From NCBI GenBank assembly GCA_021736745.1, contig JAIPFG010000096.1, positions 1 to 9,756 of the forward strand: a DNA stretch of 9,756 nucleotides, given 5' to 3'. The stretch comes from Pseudomonadales bacterium. GTDB lineage: Bacteria > Pseudomonadota > Gammaproteobacteria > Pseudomonadales > IMCC2047. Positions within the stretch are counted from its first letter, which is position 1. Each line of letters opens with the position of its first letter. Below the pieces are notes generated by a model. The model was not told the origin of the DNA, made no database searches, and saw only the letters and a list, made by a program, of their open reading frames with translations. Shown piece by piece: positions 5,801 to 9,756 of the stretch. Made by a program: the position numbers and the translations under genes.

Positions 5801-7708
5801 TCAACTCTCTTTTTCGTAGTAAGTATAGCCCTGTAGGCTTGCGTTAAAGGCATTGATCGTCTGCTGCCTTTCACGCGCTGTAATGCGACCCTCTCGTACG
5901 GCGCGTTCTGCCGTATTGCGATAACGCAGTTGCATTTCCTTGGGTTCATATTCCACATAGCTCAACACATCGGCAATAGTGTCGCCATGAATTTCTTTAA
6001 CAAAATCAAAACTACCGTCGCTGTTCAGACGCACACTGACCACATTGGTGTCGCCGAATAAATTATGTAAATCACCCAGTGTTTCCTGATAGGCCCCGAC
6101 GAGAAATACGCCAAGATAATATTCTTCACCCTCGATAAGGGGGTGTAATGGTAAGCTCTGAGCAACTTCCTGATTGACAAAGAACTTATCGATCTTACCG
6201 TCACAGTCACAGGTGATATCCGCCAACACAGCTTGCCGGCTGGGCTCTTCATTCAGTCGATGGATAGGCATGATTGGGAACATTTGGTCAATGGCCCAAA
6301 TATCAGGTAGAGATTGGAACAAACTGAAGTTCCCGTAATAAATGTCACTTAAGGATGATTTGAGATCATTTAAGTCGATTGAACTGTGTTCTACTTTATC
6401 AAGAAGGGCTGTAATGCGGTGTAGTATGTCGAGAAATAAGTTTTCTGTAACCGACTGCTGACGCAGGTTCATTTGCCCGCGTTTGAAAAGTTCGCGTACC
6501 TCTTGCCGATAGTAGTGCGCATCGTTATAGCACTCCTGAACGCGTTCCGGATTTAGATAATCATATATTTCTCGCATCCGTCCAATTAATGGATGTTCGT
6601 CCTCCATTGTATTCGGCAGGTTGGTTGGTTCAAAAGTGGTCGTATCCAAAATGTTAAAGAGTAATACCGAGGAATAGGCTACGGTTGAACGTCCGGATTC
6701 GGTGACAATCGTCGGATGGGCGATGTCGTATTCATCCAGAGTATGCTTAAGTGTGTCAACGATATCGTCGCAGTATTCGTCAAGGCTGTAATTGCGGCTT
6801 TGCTCGTCATTGTTTTGTGAGCCACTATAATCAACGGCCAACCCGCCGCCGAGATCAATGTAATTCAAAGCGGCACCTTCCCGAATTAAATCGGCGTAAT
6901 AGCGGCAGGCTTCGACGACACCTTTGCGAATTTCCTGAATGTTAGGGATTTGGGAGCCGAGATGGCAGTGCAATAGTTGCAAGCAGTGCAGCATATTTTC
7001 TTGATTTAGCAGGTCGACCAGCTCAACGATTTGGGTGGTGGTGAGTCCAAATACACTACGGTCTCCGCTGGTCGAATTCCAGTGGCCACTGACCTTGGTA
7101 TTCATTTTGACCCGTAGGCCGATCATTGGCTCTACTCCCAATGCTTTACTGCGCTCAATAATAATGGGGAGCTCAGCCGGTGTTTCGATGACAAAAAAGC
7201 AGAGAAATCCCAGGCGTATGGCTTGCAGCCCAAGGTCGATAAACTCTTCATCTTTGTAACCATTACAAATAATCAGGCTGCCGGGTTCTTCGACGGTCGA
7301 AAGCGCAGCGATCATTTCCGGTTTGCTGCCGACTTCAAAACCATGCTGATAGCGGCTGCCGAAATGGGCTATTTCTTCAACCACCTGAGCCTGCTGGTTG
7401 ACTTTGATGGGATAAACACCACGGTAGGCAGCTTGATAGTTCTGCTCTTTAATGGCCTTTCTAAAGGCCTCGTTCAGGCGTTGAATTTGCGCATCCAGAA
7501 TATTTTCAATGCGCAGCAGTACCGGCATTTGTAAATCACGTTCGAACATGCCCTCAACTATATCCAGCAAAGGTACCGCCGTATTAAGGGTTTTGGCGGT
7601 AACCTTGCCTTCGGGAGACAGACCGAAATAGTCATTACTCCATCGATCAATGCCGTAAAGTTCAGCGGAGAGTTTATATCCCCAAGGGGTATCGGGTTGC
7701 TGATTCAA
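5801..7708 (-). CDS. speA: Biosynthetic arginine decarboxylase
   Basis: This 635-residue protein spans the length of biosynthetic SpeA enzymes (about 630-660). It decarboxylates arginine to agmatine with PLP. Lys102 in YPIKVNQQ is the PLP Schiff-base lysine. HCHLGSQ (247-253), GGGLAVDY (287-294) and TESGR (336-340) are the barrel and cofactor-phosphate motifs. Cys500 in DITCDCDG (497-504) is the catalytic cysteine of the C-terminal beta domain. A helical insertion typical of SpeA lies between these. The start is TTG at 7708, supported by GGAG 7 nt upstream and by the conserved WGYKLSAELYGIDRW start that follows. It is the first gene of the polyamine operon and is divergent from maoP. No signal peptide is seen, so it should be cytoplasmic. 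Confidence 0.96.
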   Translation of the reverse strand: MNQQPDTPWGYKLSAELYGIDRWSNDYFGLSPEGKVTAKTLNTAVPLLDIVEGMFERDLQMPVLLRIENILDAQIQRLNEAFRKAIKEQNYQAAYRGVYPIKVNQQAQVVEEIAHFGSRYQHGFEVGSKPEMIAALSTVEEPGSLIICNGYKDEEFIDLGLQAIRLGFLCFFVIETPAELPIIIERSKALGVEPMIGLRVKMNTKVSGHWNSTSGDRSVFGLTTTQIVELVDLLNQENMLHCLQLLHCHLGSQIPNIQEIRKGVVEACRYYADLIREGAALNYIDLGGGLAVDYSGSQNNDEQSRNYSLDEYCDDIVDTLKHTLDEYDIAHPTIVTESGRSTVAYSSVLLFNILDTTTFEPTNLPNTMEDEHPLIGRMREIYDYLNPERVQECYNDAHYYRQEVRELFKRGQMNLRQQSVTENLFLDILHRITALLDKVEHSSIDLNDLKSSLSDIYYGNFSLFQSLPDIWAIDQMFPIMPIHRLNEEPSRQAVLADITCDCDGKIDKFFVNQEVAQSLPLHPLIEGEEYYLGVFLVGAYQETLGDLHNLFGDTNVVSVRLNSDGSFDFVKEIHGDTIADVLSYVEYEPKEMQLRYRNTAERAVREGRITARERQQTINAFNASLQGYTYYEKES

Positions 7709-7714
7709 TTCAAA

Positions 7715-7719
7715 TCTCC
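7715..7719 (-). promoter_or_regulatory. Shine-Dalgarno that fixes the TTG start of speA
   Basis: GGAGA on the minus strand lies 7 nt before TTG 7708. No ATG or GTG in the speA frame is nearby, so this strong site decides the start. The rare TTG codon combined with a good Shine-Dalgarno may moderate the level of the first pathway enzyme. Confidence 0.75.
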
Positions 7720-7905
7720 AGAGGCAGCATATAGGTATTTAATTGGCGCTGGCTGTAGAGAGGGGCCGGTTTCCTGGTCAGCGTCAAAGGGCTAGCAATT
7801 TTGCCTTAGATTTTACGCGAAAGCTATAGCAATTTAATGGGCTTCCCTCGTGTTAATAGTAAGGTAGCCTCGCTCAAAAACACAGGATTTTCAACTCTTT
7901 CAGTT

Positions 7906-7936
7906 AAAGTTATTTATGGTAAAGATAAATAACTTT
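7906..7936. promoter_or_regulatory. Perfect 12-bp inverted repeat, candidate operator or maoS-like site
   Basis: AAAGTTATTTAT (7906-7917) and ATAAATAACTTT (7925-7936) are exact inverted copies around the 7-nt spacer GGTAAAG, a 31-bp dyad. With only two G/C pairs per arm and no adjacent T-run fitting a terminator, it looks like a binding site for a dimeric protein and not an RNA hairpin. It ends 3 bp before the proposed maoP -35 box and could act on both divergent units. In E. coli the maoP upstream region holds maoS, a 17-bp site used by MaoP. I cannot recall its sequence well enough to compare. Confidence 0.8.
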
Positions 7937-7939
7937 CGT

Positions 7940-7968
7940 TTTACCGCTCGCCAGAGCTTAACCATAAT
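7940..7968 (+). promoter_or_regulatory. Candidate sigma-70 promoter for maoP
   Basis: TTTACC (7940-7945) and CATAAT (7963-7968) match the -35 and -10 consensus at four and five of six positions, with an ideal 17-bp spacer. Transcription would begin near 7975 and leave a leader of about 38 nt before ATG 8013. The palindrome lies immediately upstream, where an activator or a competing repressor could sit. Confidence 0.4.
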
Positions 7969-8012
7969 TGCTAAAAAATATGTCTGTCATTATTTTAGAA
8001 ATAGGTGTTTTT

Positions 8013-8363
8013 ATGGAACCACTGGCAATCGAACCCTCCGGTATTTTTTATGATAACGAGAGGTTCCCTATCGGGTTTAGGCGTTGCGGCGAGTTCACTA
8101 TCGCCGAAGCAGAATTACTCCATAATTATGGTAATTCATTAATTGCGTTGGAGTCTGGGGAAAGAGCCCCGATGACGCGAGATGAGAAGCATTTCGTTGC
8201 CGTGTGTAAAGGTGAAGAGCCGGTAACGACCGAATTAGAGCGGGTGTGGAAAAAATACCGCTCAGTGACTGCCCGTAGCCGTTTGGTGAGTGCCTTTGGC
8301 GCCTCTAAGGTTGATCGCAGTCCGGATTTGGTTGAATATACCGAGGATATGGACGACCTTTAA
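8013..8363 (+). CDS. maoP: MaoP/YifE family protein (DUF413)
   Basis: This small, soluble 116-residue protein is close to remembered E. coli MaoP (YifE, 112 residues). Conserved blocks are FYDNERFPIGFRRCGEFT (residues 12-29) and the segment EKHFVAVCKGEEPVT (58-72) continuing to ERVWKKY (76-82), with an acidic C-terminal tail (EYTEDMDDL). In E. coli MaoP acts with the nearby maoS site to constrain the Ori region of the chromosome into a macrodomain; its biochemical activity is not established. Upstream starts exist at 7968 (TTG) and 7980 (ATG). ATG 8013 is chosen because AGGTG (8003-8007) lies 5 nt upstream and the protein length then fits the family. It is divergent from the polyamine operon and followed by a terminator, so it is probably monocistronic. 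Whether the macrodomain role is kept outside enterobacteria is unknown. Confidence 0.88.
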   Translation: MEPLAIEPSGIFYDNERFPIGFRRCGEFTIAEAELLHNYGNSLIALESGERAPMTRDEKHFVAVCKGEEPVTTELERVWKKYRSVTARSRLVSAFGASKVDRSPDLVEYTEDMDDL

Positions 8364-8374
8364 TTCAATTCCTC

Positions 8375-8419
8375 AGAGTCTGGTTTGGCCAACCCATCAC
8401 CAGACTCTTCTTCTTTATT
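8375..8419 (+). terminator. Rho-independent terminator after maoP
   Basis: AGAGTCTGG (8375-8383) pairs perfectly with CCAGACTCT (8400-8408) across a 16-nt loop. The stem is followed by a pyrimidine-rich tail TTCTTCTTTATT (8408-8419). It begins 12 bp after the maoP stop, in the convergent gap with the aminotransferase. Read leftward, the stem is not followed by T residues, so it probably works mainly for maoP. Confidence 0.8.
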
Positions 8420-8425
8420 GAGTCC

Positions 8426-9616
8426 TTAAAGAATTTTGATGATTGAGTCTGTTAAATAGTCGATATTCGTATGATTCATTCCCGCAATACTGATCCTGCT
8501 TGAGTCCACCATATAGATACTGTACTGCTCACGTAGCTGGTGGACTTGTTCGGTTGTTATTCCCAGAAACGAGAACATGCCTAGTTGGTTTTGGATAAAG
8601 GAAAAATCCTGACTGGCATTTTTCATTGTCAGTTTTTCTACCAATAACTCACGCATGGCATTAATTCTGTCCCGCATATCGGTGAGTTCGACCTGCCATT
8701 GTTGATGTAACTCAGGCATATTTAGGACAAGACTTACTGCTGCCGCACCATGCGAGGGTGGCATGGAGTACATGCCGCGCGCGATACTGGCTGCCTGTGT
8801 TGTGCTCGTAATAGCGGATTCCGGGCTGTCGGTGACGATAGATAGAGCGCCAACGCGTTCGCGGTAGATACCAAAATTTTTGGAGCAAGAGCTTGCGACA
8901 ATTACTTCAGGTAATCTTTCGGCCATCAGGCGAACACCGTAAGCATCCTCCACTAACCCCTTACCAAATCCCTGATAAGCGATGTCGATATAGGGTACAA
9001 AACCTTGCTGTTCGGCCATTTCTGACAGTGTTTGCCATTGTGCCTTGGTGAGATCGGCACCACAGGGGTTGTGGCAACAACCATGTAATAAGACTAAATC
9101 GCCGCGCTTAACCTGTCGCAATGTTGATACCATTTCATCAAATTTCAGCGCATGTGTGGCGGAATCGTAATAAGGGTATTTCGCTAATTTAAGACCCGCA
9201 TTTCCCAGTAACGGAATATGGTTTGCCCAGGTGGGATCGCTAACCCAGACGGTTGCTTCAGGATTACAGCGTAGCGCAAAATCTGCACCCAGGCGTAATG
9301 CACCGCAGCCGCCGGGAGATTGAATAGTGGCAATCCGCTTTGCCGTAAAGGCAGGATGATTTTCGCCAAACAACAATTTCTGAATAGCTTGAGTAAAGTC
9401 CGGACTGCCGGTGGGTGGCAAATAAGCTTTAGTGTTTTCATCAGCGAGGATAATTTCTTCTGCCCGTTTTACAGAGGTCAAGACCGGTGTATTGCCTTGC
9501 TCATCCTTATAAACCCCGACACCCAGGTCAATTTTATGGGGATTTGGGTCGTCACGGTATGCCGCCATTAAACCAAGAATTGGATCAGCGGGTAAACGTT
9601 CTAGTTTTTCAAACAT
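8426..9616 (-). CDS. Class I aspartate/aromatic amino acid aminotransferase
   Basis: This 396-residue protein has the standard length of AspC/TyrB aminotransferases, cytoplasmic PLP homodimers that move amino groups between aspartate, tyrosine or phenylalanine and 2-oxoglutarate. Key residues are visible: Trp130 (DPTW), Asn183 (HNPCG), Asp211 and Tyr214 (YIDIAYQG), the PLP-binding Lys246 (SSCSKNFG), Arg254 (YRERVG), Arg280 (SIARGMYS, position of the distal-carboxylate Arg) and Arg374 (SRISIAGM, alpha-carboxylate). Both substrate arginines being present supports dicarboxylic substrates, but AspC and TyrB specificity cannot be separated from sequence alone. ATG 9616 is chosen over an in-frame TTG at 9646: GGAG (9623-9626) lies 6 nt upstream and MFEKLERLPADPILGL is the typical family start. 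It converges on maoP. Confidence 0.94.
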   Translation of the reverse strand: MFEKLERLPADPILGLMAAYRDDPNPHKIDLGVGVYKDEQGNTPVLTSVKRAEEIILADENTKAYLPPTGSPDFTQAIQKLLFGENHPAFTAKRIATIQSPGGCGALRLGADFALRCNPEATVWVSDPTWANHIPLLGNAGLKLAKYPYYDSATHALKFDEMVSTLRQVKRGDLVLLHGCCHNPCGADLTKAQWQTLSEMAEQQGFVPYIDIAYQGFGKGLVEDAYGVRLMAERLPEVIVASSCSKNFGIYRERVGALSIVTDSPESAITSTTQAASIARGMYSMPPSHGAAAVSLVLNMPELHQQWQVELTDMRDRINAMRELLVEKLTMKNASQDFSFIQNQLGMFSFLGITTEQVHQLREQYSIYMVDSSRISIAGMNHTNIDYLTDSIIKIL

Positions 9617-9756
9617 CAGTGTCTCCGAACATAGATCAGCGGGCAATTTTTCAAAAGCGGATTTAACCGTATTTCGCTGATGATTGCGAGCGTTTTGCAG
9701 CGTTCACGCTCGCTGTAAACTGGGTTAGTGTTTTTGATAGTGCAGTACGCTCCATG
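9617..9756. promoter_or_regulatory. Upstream region of the aminotransferase, window end
   Basis: These 140 bp before the aminotransferase start contain no convincing gene. They include the inverted repeat at 9686-9713. No good promoter hexamer pair is seen on the minus strand. The last three bases are ATG on the plus strand, but no Shine-Dalgarno precedes them, so a gene start there is only a possibility. Confidence 0.5.
9686..9713. repeat. 8-bp GC-rich inverted repeat
   Basis: GCGAGCGT (9686-9693) and ACGCTCGC (9706-9713) are exact inverted copies with a 12-nt spacer. The stem is GC-rich, but no T-run follows on either strand, so it is not a terminator. It lies 70 bp upstream of the aminotransferase start and could be an operator or a leader hairpin. 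Confidence 0.6.

Larger units (their letters stand above)
7709..8012. promoter_or_regulatory. Divergent speA operon / maoP intergenic region
   Basis: This 304-bp noncoding stretch must hold the polyamine-operon promoter and the maoP promoter. It contains the perfect palindrome at 7906-7936, the maoP promoter candidate at 7940-7968, and a 9-bp direct repeat TAGCAATTT (7793-7801 and 7827-7835) spaced 34 bp start to start. For speA, the best minus-strand candidate is an extended -10, TGCTATAGC, covering the complement of about 7824-7832. It has no good -35, so the speA promoter is unresolved. An open frame begins at TTG 7968 upstream of maoP, but is judged untranslated leader. Confidence 0.6.

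Noticed and set aside
7710..7730. Six-codon upstream frame (MLPLEI) ending one base before the speA TTG, as a possible polyamine-sensing leader peptide
   Set aside because: No Shine-Dalgarno precedes its ATG and it contains the speA Shine-Dalgarno itself. A frame this short arises easily by chance.
7968..8012. Longer N terminus for MaoP starting at TTG 7968 or ATG 7980
   Set aside because: The added residues are hydrophobic and unlike the family, the proposed -10 box overlaps 7968, and a good Shine-Dalgarno sits just before ATG 8013.
9711..9728. LexA-like sequence (CTGT followed by TTAG after 8 bp) near the right edge
   Set aside because: The right half-site differs from ACAG at two positions and the inner bases are not AT-alternating, so it does not meet the SOS-box consensus.

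Overview
The window reads as a chromosomal segment of a gammaproteobacterium of moderate GC content. An HdfR-type LysR regulator and a MaoP/YifE (DUF413) protein lie in the same neighbourhood, and SpeA is of the long biosynthetic type. A marine or Cellvibrio-like lineage would fit, but that is an impression and nothing here proves it. I see no insertion sequences, tRNA or rRNA genes, CRISPR arrays or phage genes.

Left part (1-1650). A minus-strand coding region beginning at 209 runs off the left edge. It encodes a signal peptide followed by a tryptophan/cysteine-rich start of a mature secreted protein, possibly the N terminus of LptD. A 220-bp divergent region with two inverted repeats separates it from a plus-strand, membrane-anchored PQQ-dependent sugar dehydrogenase homologue (430-1650).

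Central part (1639-7708, all minus). Transcription order is speA (arginine decarboxylase), carboxynorspermidine/carboxyspermidine synthase, nspC-type decarboxylase, agmatinase, then an HdfR-like LysR regulator. The gaps are 8 bp, a 4-bp overlap, 16 bp and 23 bp, so this is very probably one operon. The four enzymes form a complete route: arginine to agmatine to putrescine, then with aspartate semialdehyde to carboxyspermidine, then to spermidine. It needs neither ornithine decarboxylase nor S-adenosylmethionine decarboxylase. The last gene overlaps the sugar dehydrogenase tail to tail by 12 bp.

Right part (7709-9756). A 304-bp divergent region carries a perfect 12+12-bp inverted repeat and a plausible sigma-70 promoter for maoP (8013-8363, plus). 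A rho-independent terminator follows maoP. A class I aspartate/aromatic aminotransferase (8426-9616, minus) comes next, and its upstream region with another inverted repeat reaches the window end.

The most interesting points are the polyamine operon lying between hdfR and maoP, which are direct divergent neighbours in Escherichia coli, and the long perfect palindrome just upstream of maoP. In E. coli the intergenic region next to maoP holds maoS, the site with which MaoP organises the Ori macrodomain.
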